DNA of 64,000 nt from Deltaproteobacteria bacterium. GTDB taxonomy: Bacteria; Myxococcota_A; UBA9160; UBA6930. The notes below the pieces were generated by a model that saw only the letters and a program-made list of their open reading frames with translations, ran no database searches and was not told the origin of the DNA. The stretch lies in NCBI GenBank assembly GCA_016875395.1, contig VGRF01000009.1, forward strand, positions 85,237 to 149,236. The letters are read 5' to 3'. Shown here in pieces: positions 16,005 through 27,106 of the stretch (positions are counted from its first letter, which is position 1; each line of letters begins with the position of its first letter). A program made the translations under genes and the position numbers.

Positions 16005-17213
16005 GTGCCGCTCGCAGGCTTTGCGCCGATCGACTTCGCCGCGTTTCACCGCGACGTCCTGCCCGCGCGGCTCGCGGGCTCCGCCCGCGCGGCGCACGCG
16101 GTCGCCGGCTTCGGCAGCCTCGCCCTGCGCACCCGCGATGGCGCCGTGTTCACGTACTCCGCGCGCGAGAGTGGACTCTGCGCGGTCGCGGGCGACGCGA
16201 GCGCCGACACCGTGATCGAGCTCGACGCCGAGGACTGGCAGGGCCTCGTTCACGACTACGAGGCCGCTGCTGGGCTGCTCTACGCTAACCGCGTGCGCTG
16301 TCTGCGCGGCGACGCGCTGAAGTTCGTGCTGTGGGAGCCCGCGCTGCGCAGCCTCTACACGGGCATGGAGGTGTTCGACGCGAAAGCGCTCACGCTGCGC
16401 GACGAGCGCGGCGCAAAGCTCGACCCGGCGCGGTCGTTCCGCCTGGGCGACGACGCGGGCGCGATGCGCCACTTCCTGCGCACGTGCGGGTACCTGCTCG
16501 TGCGCGGCGTGTTCACGCAGCGCGAGATCGACGGCTTCCTCGCAGAAGCGCGCGAGCTCGCGAGCGAGGCGCGGCCCGGCGACAAGCTCTCGTGGTGGTC
16601 GAAGGACGCCGCGGGGCGCGAGGTGCTGTGCCGCGTCACGCGCGCCGCCGCGAAGCCGCGCCTCGCATCGCTGCAACACGACGCGCGCGTGAGCGGCCTC
16701 GCAGCGCTCGCGCGCGAAGGGCTCGTCGCGCGCAAGGGCGAAGGCAACGGCGTCACGGTGATCTTCAAGAACCCCGGCATTCGCGAGGGCCTCTCCGATC
16801 TGCCCTGGCACCGCGACTGCGGCATGGGCGGCCACGCGCTGATGTGCCCCGCCGTGATCGTGTCCACGTACCTGACCCCTGCGAACGCCGACACCGGTGA
16901 GCTGCGCTTCCTGCCGGGCTCGCACGTGCGCGCATGCGGCGCGTTCATCGATCCCGCGGAGTCGGCTTCGCCGCGCGGCGTTTCGTTCGACGCTCGGCCC
17001 GGCGACGTGAGCGTTCACTTCGGCGACGTGATGCACGCCGCGCCGCCGCCGCGCCGCAGCGATCTCGCGGGCTACCGCGTCAGCGCGATCACGGGCTTCG
17101 GACCGCCCGAGTTCCGCGCGCACCGCGGCGAGAGCTACAACGCCGCACTTCACCGCCGCGACGACGGACAGATCGAGAACTTGCTCGATGTCGCGAAGCA
17201 GACGAGCCGCTGA
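16005..17213 (+). CDS. Phytanoyl-CoA dioxygenase (PhyH)-like Fe(II)/2-oxoglutarate oxygenase
   Basis: 402 residues. The C-terminal part (about 160-402) has a jelly-roll signature: iron ligands in LPWHRDCGMGGH and GDVMHAA, and an Arg for 2-oxoglutarate in YRVSAITGF. The first 130 residues resemble an SCP2-like lipid-binding domain (VFTYSARESGLCAVAG, GMEVFD at its end), an unusual addition; this domain call is tentative. GAGGAGG precedes the GTG start. It is followed after 9 bp by a VOC gene and then an exported protein, each with a GAGGAG-type site, so the three form an operon. Substrate unknown, perhaps a lipid or sterol-like compound. Confidence 0.8.
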   Translation: MPLAGFAPIDFAAFHRDVLPARLAGSARAAHAVAGFGSLALRTRDGAVFTYSARESGLCAVAGDASADTVIELDAEDWQGLVHDYEAAAGLLYANRVRCLRGDALKFVLWEPALRSLYTGMEVFDAKALTLRDERGAKLDPARSFRLGDDAGAMRHFLRTCGYLLVRGVFTQREIDGFLAEARELASEARPGDKLSWWSKDAAGREVLCRVTRAAAKPRLASLQHDARVSGLAALAREGLVARKGEGNGVTVIFKNPGIREGLSDLPWHRDCGMGGHALMCPAVIVSTYLTPANADTGELRFLPGSHVRACGAFIDPAESASPRGVSFDARPGDVSVHFGDVMHAAPPPRRSDLAGYRVSAITGFGPPEFRAHRGESYNAALHRRDDGQIENLLDVAKQTSR

Positions 17214-17222
17214 GGAGACGAG

Positions 17223-17819
17223 ATGGCCGACCGCATTCCGCAGACCGCCCGCGAGCGCGGCAAGATCGCGCCCGCGAAGGTCGCACACGTCGTGCTGCGC
17301 ACGAATCAGTACGACGAGATGGTCGCGTGGTGGAAGACGTTCCTCGAGGCCGAGCCGCTGCACGCGAACCCGTTCATCACGTTCCTCACCTTCGACGAGG
17401 AGCACCACCGCCTCGCGATCGCGCGGGGGCCGAATCTCGCGCCCAAGGTCACGAACTCGGTCGGCGTCGATCACTTCGCGTTCGCGCATGCCAGCGTCGG
17501 CGACCTGCTCTCGACCTACGTGCGCCTCGCGGAGCAGGGCATTCGCCCGAGCACGTCGATCCATCACGGCATCTCGCTCTCGTTCTACTACCTCGATCAC
17601 GACCGCAACGAGGTGGAGCTGCAGGTCGACGCGTTCCCGAGCGTGGAGGCGACGAACGCGTACCTCGCGGACGGCCCCTTCGCGCGCAATCCGATCGGCG
17701 TGCTGTTCGACGCCGACGCGCTCGTGAAGCGCTGGCGCGAAGGCGCGAGCGACGCGGAGTTGTTACGGCCGCTGGCGGGTGGGCCCCCGGACATGAGCAC
17801 GGCGTTCGCCGAGCACTGA
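17223..17819 (+). CDS. VOC family protein (extradiol dioxygenase/glyoxalase fold)
   Basis: 198 residues. The paired beta-alpha-beta3 fold is visible (VAHVVLRTNQYDEMVAWWKT, VGVDHFAFAHASVGDLLSTY). Candidate metal ligands are His in the first strand, His in VDHFAF and Glu in DRNEVELQVD, the biphenyl-diol dioxygenase-like layout. Middle gene of the PhyH operon. Could be a ring-cleavage or isomerase-type enzyme; substrate unknown. Confidence 0.8.
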   Translation: MADRIPQTARERGKIAPAKVAHVVLRTNQYDEMVAWWKTFLEAEPLHANPFITFLTFDEEHHRLAIARGPNLAPKVTNSVGVDHFAFAHASVGDLLSTYVRLAEQGIRPSTSIHHGISLSFYYLDHDRNEVELQVDAFPSVEATNAYLADGPFARNPIGVLFDADALVKRWREGASDAELLRPLAGGPPDMSTAFAEH

Positions 17820-17829
17820 GGAGACGAGC

Positions 17830-18387
17830 ATGCGGAGCCTCACGGGCCTTTCGATGGCGCTCGCGCTCGGGCTCGCGACGCCGGGCGCCGCGCACGAAGG
17901 TCACGATGTCGAAGCGGGTGCGGGCATGGAGGCGCCCGCGCCGCCGCCGCACGCGTTCGACCGCTTGCAGGCGCTCGCGGGCGAGTGGATCGCGGCGGAG
18001 GACACGCCGAGCTTCAAGCAGGGTGAGCTCGTCGCGCGCTACACGCTGACGGGCGGCGGCAGCGCGCTCGTCGACGTGCTCTTCCCAGGCAAGCCGTACG
18101 AGATGACGACCGTCTACCACCGCGACGGCGCCGACCTCGCGCTCACGCATTACTGCGCCGGCGGCAATCAGCCGCGCATGCGCGCGACGGCGCCGGCAGC
18201 GGACGCGAGCGTGTTCGAGTTCGCGTTCGACGGCGGCACGAACCTCGACGCGAGCCGCGATTCCCACATGCACAGCGCGCGCATTCAGCTCGTGAACGCG
18301 GACGAGCTGATCGGCGAGTGGCAAGGCTGGAATGGCGGCAAGCCCGACGGGCCGCCGATGCGCTTTCACTTGTTGCGGAAGAAGTAG
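17830..18387 (+). CDS. Exported protein of unknown function (lipocalin/DUF1579-like)
   Basis: 185 residues with a signal peptide (LTGLSMALALGLATPGAAH), a His/Glu-rich start of the mature part and a beta-rich body beginning FDRLQALAGEWIAAED, ending EWQGWNGGKPDGPPMRFHL. The GEW motif after a Leu-rich helix resembles lipocalin-like proteins that measure a binding pocket, but no confident family is claimed. Third gene of the PhyH-VOC unit; GAGGAG precedes its ATG by 5 nt. Confidence 0.65.
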   Translation: MRSLTGLSMALALGLATPGAAHEGHDVEAGAGMEAPAPPPHAFDRLQALAGEWIAAEDTPSFKQGELVARYTLTGGGSALVDVLFPGKPYEMTTVYHRDGADLALTHYCAGGNQPRMRATAPAADASVFEFAFDGGTNLDASRDSHMHSARIQLVNADELIGEWQGWNGGKPDGPPMRFHLLRKK

Positions 18388-18394
18388 AGCGCCC

Positions 18395-19816
18395 TCAGCG
18401 CGGTTCGCTCTCGCGCTCGGCCTTTCGCCTCGCACGCAGCGCGTCGAGGCGCGCCTTGATGTCGCGCTCCGCCCCGAGCTCGGTCGGCTGATAGAACGGA
18501 TCGCCGCTCACCGCGCTCGGCAGGTTGCGCGCGGCGACGAACGCGTCGGGAGCGTCGTGCGCGTACTGGTAGCCGGCGCCGTAGCCCTCGCGCTTCATCA
18601 GCGCGCTGACCGCGTTGCGTAGATGCATGGGCACCGGCGCGCTGCCGAACTTCGCGACGGCTTCGCTCGCGCGTCCGAGCGCGAGGTACGAGGCGTTGCT
18701 CTTGGGCGCGCACGCGAGATACGCGGCGCACTGCGCGAGGGGGATGCGCGCCTCGGGCATGCCGAGGCGGTCGACGGCCTGGAAGCATGCGACGGCCAGC
18801 GGCAGCGCGTGGGGATCCGCGTTCGAGACGTCCTCGCTCGCGAAGATCATCATGCGGCGCGCGGCGAAGAGCGGGTCGTCGCCGGAGTCGAGGATGCGCG
18901 CGAGGTAGTAGAGCGCCGCGTCGGGATCGCTCGCGCGCAGGCTCTTGATGAACGCCGATGCGACGTTGTAGTGCTCCTCGCGATCGCGGTCGTGCAGCAG
19001 CGTGCGCTCGCCGATCGCACGCTTCGCGACATCGAGCGTGAGCGTGGGAGTTGTTACGGCCTCCGCGTCCGTGCGCGTGCGCAGGAACGCGACGCTCGTC
19101 TCGAGCATGCCGAGCGCGCGGCGCGCGTCGCCGTCCGCGGCGTCCGCGATCGCGGCGAGCGCGTCGGCGTTCGCGGCGACCGTGCCGCCGTAGCCGCGCT
19201 CCGCGTCCGCGAGGGCGCGTTCAAGCAGCGCAAGCAGGTCGCTCGCAGCGAGCGAGCGCAGCGTGAACACGCGGCAGCGCGAGAGCAGCGGGCCGACCAC
19301 CTCGAACGATGGGTTCTCGGTGGTCGCGCCGATCAGCGTGATCACGCCCGACTCGACGTGGGGGAGCAGGGCGTCCTGCTGAGCCCGGTTGAAGCGATGG
19401 ATCTCGTCGAGGAACAGGACGGTGCGCTCGCCGCCGCGCCGCGTGCGCTCCGCCTCGGCGATCACCTCGCGCACTTCCTTCACACCCGCGGTCACTGCGG
19501 ACAGCGCGACGAAGCGCGCCGCGCGGCCGGGTGCCGCCTGCGCGACGAGGCGCGCGAGCGTGGTCTTGCCGCAGCCGGGCGGGCCCCACAGCAGGAGTGA
19601 CGGCAGCGTGCCCGCGCCGATCAGCGCGCGCAGCGGCGCGCCGGGCGCGACCAGATGCGGTTGCCCCGCGATCTCGTCGAGCGCGCGCGGGCGCATGCGC
19701 TCCGCGAGCGGCGCGCCGGCGCGCGAGAGCGCGGATGCGCCCGCCAGCGCGGAGCCAGCGGCGCGCGGTGCGGGCGCGTCGTGCGCGAAGAGGTCGGGCG
19801 TGTCGTCGCGCGGCAT
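18395..19816 (-). CDS. rarA: Replication-associated recombination protein A (RarA/MgsA) AAA+ ATPase
   Basis: 473 residues, the usual length. Walker A is [12 protein letters not shown], Walker [11 protein letters not shown], with sensor 1 in [11 protein letters not shown]; the C-terminal MgsA tetramerisation domain contains [15 protein letters not shown] and [10 protein letters not shown]. RarA acts at stalled replication forks, partnering SSB and clamp loader. It is convergent with the exported-protein gene (7-bp gap) and divergent from nadK. Confidence 0.95.
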   Translation of the reverse strand: MPRDDTPDLFAHDAPAPRAAGSALAGASALSRAGAPLAERMRPRALDEIAGQPHLVAPGAPLRALIGAGTLPSLLLWGPPGCGKTTLARLVAQAAPGRAARFVALSAVTAGVKEVREVIAEAERTRRGGERTVLFLDEIHRFNRAQQDALLPHVESGVITLIGATTENPSFEVVGPLLSRCRVFTLRSLAASDLLALLERALADAERGYGGTVAANADALAAIADAADGDARRALGMLETSVAFLRTRTDAEAVTTPTLTLDVAKRAIGERTLLHDRDREEHYNVASAFIKSLRASDPDAALYYLARILDSGDDPLFAARRMMIFASEDVSNADPHALPLAVACFQAVDRLGMPEARIPLAQCAAYLACAPKSNASYLALGRASEAVAKFGSAPVPMHLRNAVSALMKREGYGAGYQYAHDAPDAFVAARNLPSAVSGDPFYQPTELGAERDIKARLDALRARRKAERESEPR

Positions 19817-19849
19817 CTGGGCACGATACCGGCGCGCGCGGGGCGATCA

Positions 19850-19900
19850 TTCCGGCCGGGCCAAAATGACCGGGCGGACAAAACGGCCCGGCCGAAACGA
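19850..19900. repeat. GGCCGGGCC palindrome family, copy 1
   Basis: CGGCCGGGCC (19853-19862) pairs exactly with GGCCCGGCCG (19885-19894) around 22 nt, in the divergent rarA/nadK gap. The same core occurs at 37953-37998 and 63538-63556, suggesting a dispersed palindromic element. Confidence 0.6.
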
Positions 19901-19953
19901 TCGGCCGCGCGCGCCGCTTGCGGCGCCCGCGCGCTGCGGCCACGCTGCGCAGC

Positions 19954-20814
19954 ATGTCGTCGCTGCGTTCGCCGGTGCATCGCGTGGGCTTGTGCTCGAA
20001 GCCGCGCTCGGCGCCGGCGCAGGCCGCGGCGCGCGAGTTGGCGCAGTGGCTCGCGGCGCGCGGCGTCGAGGTGATGCTCGCGGACTCGCTCGGCGCGGGC
20101 GGGCAGGCGCTCGGCGCTCTCGCGGAGAAGGCGGACCTACTCGTCGTGCTCGGCGGCGACGGCACGCTGCTCTCCGTCGCGCGCGAGGTCGGCGCGCGCA
20201 CAGTGCCGATCCTCGGCGTGAATCTCGGCACGCTCGGATTTCTCGCCGAGTTCGCGCCGAGCGAAGAGCGCGAGATCCTCGAGCGCGTGCTGCGCGGCGA
20301 TTACACCACCGTGGAGCGCATGCGCCTCGAGGTGCGCGCGCTGCGCGGCGAGCGCGAGCTGTTCCGCTCGCACGCGCTCAACGACGCGGTCATCGCGCGC
20401 ACCGATCTCTCGCGCATGATCGACCTCGAAGTCGCGGCCGATGCGGTGCCGGTCACGCGCTACCACGGCGATGGCCTGATCGTCGCGACGCCCACCGGCT
20501 CCACCGCCTACACGCTCTCTGCGGGCGGTCCCATCCTGATGCCCGGCGCGCGCGTGTTCGTGCTCACGCCGATCTGTCCGCACGCGCTCGCGCAGCGGCC
20601 GCTCGTGCTGCCGGACTCGACGCACCTGACGATTCGCGTGCATCCGCGCGAAGGCGCCGCGCACCTCACGGTCGACGGACAGCTCGGCCTCGCGCTGCAC
20701 GACGGCGATCGAATCGAGATCGCGGCCTCCTCGCATCCCGCGCACTTCGTCGCGTCGCCGTTCCGCTCGCGCTTCGACGTGCTGCGCACCAAGCTCGGCT
20801 GGGGCGCCGCGTGA
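19954..20814 (+). CDS. nadK: NAD kinase
   Basis: 286 residues from the ATG at 19954, with a possible TTG at 19918; neither has a clear ribosome site. The GGDGTLL catalytic motif, NLGTLGFLAEF and the TPTGSTAYTLSAGGP nucleotide-binding motif are all intact. It phosphorylates NAD to NADP with ATP. Its stop overlaps the GTG of recN (GTGA), the common nadK-recN pairing. Confidence 0.95.
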   Translation: MSSLRSPVHRVGLCSKPRSAPAQAAARELAQWLAARGVEVMLADSLGAGGQALGALAEKADLLVVLGGDGTLLSVAREVGARTVPILGVNLGTLGFLAEFAPSEEREILERVLRGDYTTVERMRLEVRALRGERELFRSHALNDAVIARTDLSRMIDLEVAADAVPVTRYHGDGLIVATPTGSTAYTLSAGGPILMPGARVFVLTPICPHALAQRPLVLPDSTHLTIRVHPREGAAHLTVDGQLGLALHDGDRIEIAASSHPAHFVASPFRSRFDVLRTKLGWGAA

Positions 20815-22502
20815 TCGAGCGGCTGCGCATCTCGTCGCTCGCGCTGGTGGACGAGCTCGAGATCGAGCTCGGCGCGGGGCTCAACGTGCTCACGGGCGAG
20901 ACGGGCGCGGGCAAGTCGATCGTGCTCTCGGCGCTCGCGCTGCTCGCTGGCGCGCGCCCGAAGCCGGGCAGCGTGCGCGATGGCGCCGAGAACGCCGCGG
21001 TCGAGGCGGTGTTCCGCACGAGCTCGCTGCCCGCACTCGCGGCAGCGATCGAAGCGCGCGGACTCGAAGCCGAGGGCGGCGAGCTGATCGTGCGGCGCAC
21101 GCTTACGCCGGACGGTCGCAGCCGCGCGTGGGTGGGCGGCGCGCTCGTGCCGATTGGCACGCTCGCGGAGCTGTTCGGCGAGCAGATCGAGATCTCGAGC
21201 CAGCACGCCTCGCAGGCGCTGCTGCGCAGCGAGGCGCAGGGGCTCCTGTTGGACGCGTTCGGCGAGCTGCAAGAGCTGCGCGCGCAGGTCGAACGCGGCG
21301 TGCGCGAGCTGCGCGAGCGCGATGCGGAGATCGCGCGCCTGCAAGCCGAGGCCGACGAGCGCGCGCGCCGCGCGGACTACCTCGCGTTCCAAGTGCGGGA
21401 GATCGACGAGGTGGGGGTCGATCCCGAGAAGGTCGCCGCGCTCGAGCGCGACCACGCGCGGCTCGTGCACGCCGAGCGCCTGCGCGAAGACGCCGCGCGC
21501 GCAGCGGCAGCCCTGACCGGTGACCCCGCGCAGAGCGATGCCGCCGCAGCGGTGGACCTCGCGAGCGAGGCGGAGCGCGCGATCACGTCGCTCGCGAAGC
21601 TCGACGCGACGCTGGCGCCGCTCGCGGAGCGCCTGCTCGCGCTGCGCACGGAAGCGCAGGAGATCGCGCGCGAGCTCGAGCACTACGCGTCGGGCATCGA
21701 CGTCGATCCGGCGCAGCTCGCCGAGACCGAGGAGCGCATTCGCGCGCTCGAGAAGCTGCGGCGCAAGTACGGGCGCAGCGCGGAGGAGATCGTCGCGCAC
21801 CGCGAGCGTGCGGCGGCGGAGCTTGCCGCACTCGCGACGAGCGACGACCGCATGCGCAAGCTCGCGGGCGAGCGAGCGGCAGCGAACACCGCACTCGTGC
21901 GCGAAGTCGCGAAGCTGAGCGCCGGGCGCGTGAAGGCCGCGAAATCGCTCGCCGCGGAAGCGCAGCGCGCGATGCGCGAGCTCGCGCTGCCGGCTGCGCG
22001 CTTCGAGGTGCAGCTCGCGCCGGTCGCGGAAGGCTTCGGCGCGAGCGGCGCGGAGACGACCGAGTTCCTGTTCAGCGCGAACGCCGGTGAAGCGCTGCGC
22101 CCGCTGCGCGCGGTCGCCTCCGGCGGCGAGCTTTCGCGCGTGTTCCTCGCGCTGAAGAACACGCTGCGGCGCGCGGGCGCGGGCATGGTGCTCGTGTTCG
22201 ACGAGGTCGACGCTGGCGTGGGCGGCGCGGTCGCCGAGCGCGTGGGTGCAACGCTCGGCTCGCTCGCCGAGCACCATCAGGTCCTCTGCATCACGCACTT
22301 GCCGCAGATCGCGGCACACGCGGCCGCGCACTTTGCGGTGCGCAAGCGCGAGGTGAAGGGGCGCACGGTCACCGAGGTCGTGCGCCTCGGTGCAGCGGAG
22401 CGCGTCGACGAAGTCTCGCGCATGGCGGGCGGCGAGAAGGTCACGGACGCAACGCGCAAGCACGCGCGGGCGCTGCTCCAGAGCGCGCGGCCGCCCCGCT
22501 AG
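20811..22502 (+). CDS. recN: DNA repair protein RecN
   Basis: 563 residues, SMC-like: Walker A GETGAGKS near residue 30, a long Glu/Arg/Ala-rich coiled coil (about 150-370), then the signature ASGGELSRVFLALK and Walker B LVFDEVDAGVGG. RecN acts early in double-strand break repair. The GTG start overlaps the nadK stop. Confidence 0.95.
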   Translation: MIERLRISSLALVDELEIELGAGLNVLTGETGAGKSIVLSALALLAGARPKPGSVRDGAENAAVEAVFRTSSLPALAAAIEARGLEAEGGELIVRRTLTPDGRSRAWVGGALVPIGTLAELFGEQIEISSQHASQALLRSEAQGLLLDAFGELQELRAQVERGVRELRERDAEIARLQAEADERARRADYLAFQVREIDEVGVDPEKVAALERDHARLVHAERLREDAARAAAALTGDPAQSDAAAAVDLASEAERAITSLAKLDATLAPLAERLLALRTEAQEIARELEHYASGIDVDPAQLAETEERIRALEKLRRKYGRSAEEIVAHRERAAAELAALATSDDRMRKLAGERAAANTALVREVAKLSAGRVKAAKSLAAEAQRAMRELALPAARFEVQLAPVAEGFGASGAETTEFLFSANAGEALRPLRAVASGGELSRVFLALKNTLRRAGAGMVLVFDEVDAGVGGAVAERVGATLGSLAEHHQVLCITHLPQIAAHAAAHFAVRKREVKGRTVTEVVRLGAAERVDEVSRMAGGEKVTDATRKHARALLQSARPPR

Positions 22503-22560
22503 CGCGCCCATCCTTATGGGCCCCCTGCCGCCGATGCATTGAGGCGAAGCGGGGGAAGTC

Positions 22561-22911
22561 ATGGCAGGCGAGGCGACCGTCAAGCCGTCCGCGCCGGTGC
22601 CGTCGGGCGCCGCGATCGAAGTGCTGCGCGGCTTCTATGAAGGGCTCGAGCTGCCGATCGATCGCGACTGGTTCGTGATCGGCCGCGGCCGCGGGGCCGA
22701 CGCGGTGCTCGCCGAAGCCACGATCAGCCGGGCGCACGCCGCGATCGGCTTCGACACGGCACAGGGCTTCTTCGTCCAGGACCTCGGCAGCACGAACGGC
22801 ACGCTGCTCAACGGCGAGAAGCAGAAGCACAGCGTGCTGCAGAGCGGGGATCAGATTCAGATCGGGAAGTTGTTACTGCGCGTGACGCTCCCGGCGCAGG
22901 TGGCGCGATGA
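22561..22911 (+). CDS. FHA-domain protein
   Basis: 116 residues that are nearly all one forkhead-associated domain (VIGRGRGADAVL, ISRAHAAIGF, VQDLGSTNGTLLN), which binds phosphothreonine peptides. Gly-Arg and Ser-Arg-x-His residues are conserved. Its stop overlaps the next gene (ATGA), coupling it to a cell-wall peptidase, so it may help regulate envelope processes by phosphorylation (inference). Confidence 0.9.
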   Translation: MAGEATVKPSAPVPSGAAIEVLRGFYEGLELPIDRDWFVIGRGRGADAVLAEATISRAHAAIGFDTAQGFFVQDLGSTNGTLLNGEKQKHSVLQSGDQIQIGKLLLRVTLPAQVAR

Positions 22912-23879
22912 GCGACAAGCGCGACCTCACGCTGCTCGTGATGGCGGGAGAAACCGCGCCGGTGCGGCGGCTGCGCGTCAAGCGCGCGTGGTTCAAGCAG
23001 GCGGCGATCGCGGGCGGTCTGCTCGTCGTCGCGCTCGGCGGTGTGGGCATCGACTACGTGCGGCTGCGCCGCGATGCGATCGACGTGGAAGAGATGCGCG
23101 CGGACACGACGCGCCGGCGCGAGGAGCTCGACGCGCTGAAGGCGGAGATCGGCGGGCTCTCGCAGCAGTTCGAGGGGATGCGCGAGCTCGAGCGCAAGGT
23201 TCGCGTGATCGCGAATCTGCCCGACGCCGTGCAGGAGGCGCGCGTTCCGAGCGACGCCGGGCAGGGCGGCGCGGAGGACACCGACGGCGCGAACGACGCG
23301 GAGCCCGCGATCGACGCGCAGCCCTCCAGCGCGGAGCATCACGAGGACTCGAGCGCGGCTGCGAGCCCCGAAGCGGAGCTCCGCGCTGCGCTGGATCGCA
23401 TCGAGACGCGCGCGCGCAGGCTGAGCACGCTCTTCCCCGAGCAGCGCGCGAGCCTGGAAGCGCTCGTCGCGGGGCTCGAAGATCGCCGCGAGCAGCTCGC
23501 CGCGACGCCGTCGATCTGGCCGACGAACGGATACGTCACCTCGGGCTACGGCTTCCGCACCTCGCCGTTCACGGGCCGCAAGCAGTTCCACGCGGGCATC
23601 GACATCGCGGCCGACTACGGCACGCGCATCATCTCCCCGGCGAGCGGTCGCGTCGTGTTCGCCGGCCGCCGCGGCGCCTTCGGGCGCGTGGTCGAGATCG
23701 ATCACGGCTTCGGGGTGCGCACGATCTACGGTCACACCGAGGACATCTACGTGCGCGTCGGCGAGCGCGTCGAGCGCGGCACGAGGATCGCGAGCGTCGG
23801 CAGCACGGGGCCGCACCTTCATTATCAGGTGAAGGCGCAGGGGAAGACCGTGAATCCGAGCGACTACATCTTCGAGTAG
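22908..23879 (+). CDS. M23-family peptidoglycan endopeptidase-like protein
   Basis: 323 residues: a cytoplasmic start, one membrane segment (AIAGGLLVVALGGVGIDYV), a coiled-coil-like middle, an acidic low-complexity linker (about 110-150), and a C-terminal LytM domain with zinc ligands in FHAGIDIAAD and GPHLHYQV. Both His/Asp and HxH motifs are intact, so it is probably an active periplasmic endopeptidase anchored in the inner membrane. Translationally coupled to the FHA gene. Confidence 0.92.
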   Translation: MSDKRDLTLLVMAGETAPVRRLRVKRAWFKQAAIAGGLLVVALGGVGIDYVRLRRDAIDVEEMRADTTRRREELDALKAEIGGLSQQFEGMRELERKVRVIANLPDAVQEARVPSDAGQGGAEDTDGANDAEPAIDAQPSSAEHHEDSSAAASPEAELRAALDRIETRARRLSTLFPEQRASLEALVAGLEDRREQLAATPSIWPTNGYVTSGYGFRTSPFTGRKQFHAGIDIAADYGTRIISPASGRVVFAGRRGAFGRVVEIDHGFGVRTIYGHTEDIYVRVGERVERGTRIASVGSTGPHLHYQVKAQGKTVNPSDYIFE

Positions 23880-24162
23880 GGCGGGGCGGGTCGGCTTAGT
23901 CGCGGCATTGAGCCCGCGCCTTTTCTCCTTGTTTACTTCGCAAAGCGCTCCGAGGACTCCGCGCTTTGCTGCGCGCTTCGCTTGCGGCCTCGGCCGACCA
24001 GCTTGGGTGGAGCGTTCGACGGCTTGCTCGTGTAGGGCACGGTGGCGCTTCGGGTCGGTTTGGCGGCTGGAAGTCGTTGCGGGTGGCTCAACTTCGCGGC
24101 GAGTTGCTCCGTTATGGTCCGCGGTCTCTACCCCCGACCCGGACTGAAGGACGCAGCGCGCG
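23880..24162. other. secA leader region with a dispersed repeat
   Basis: This 283-bp interval between the M23 peptidase gene and secA contains the repeat at 23925-24000 and the secA 5' leader, with AAGGA before the ATG at 24163. No SecM-like coding sequence or other gene is supported. Confidence 0.6.
23925..24000 (+). repeat. Dispersed repeat, copy 2, with hairpin
   Basis: About 74 nt aligned in inverted orientation with 49463-49536. Both ends are identical (TCCTTGTTTACTTCGC and TGCGCGCTTCGCTTGC plus GGCCTCGGCCGACC). Inside, GCAAAGCGC pairs with GCGCTTTGC around TCCGAGGACTCC; the partner copy has a different but again perfectly paired stem. Confidence 0.7.
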
Positions 24163-26916
<2,754 letters not shown>

Positions 26917-26983
26917 GAGCGGGGCGAGCTCTCGAGCTCGTCGCTTCGCGTCGACGCGCTCGCTCGCGCGGGCAGATCGCTCG

Positions 26984-27024
26984 GCGGATGCAGCGGGCGG
27001 AGCTTCGCTCCGCCGCTGATCCGC
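26984..27024. terminator. Strong nested hairpin downstream of secA
   Basis: GCGGAT-g-CAGCGG-g-CGGAGC, loop TTC, then GCTCCG-CCGCTG-ATCCGC: an 18-bp stem with two bulged G residues, 68 bp after the secA stop. No T-run follows, as often in very GC-rich genomes, but the position fits transcription termination. Confidence 0.5.
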
Positions 27025-27106
27025 TCTGCGCGAGCTTCGCGGCCGAGGTCGCTCTTGCGCTCGTTCGCGCGCGCTGATTCTCTGCGCGCGCGCAGGGAGG
27101 CGCGCG

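Noticed and set aside
19853..19894. Intrinsic terminator for rarA or nadK
   Set aside because: It lies between two divergent starts, so a repeat element is more likely than a terminator.
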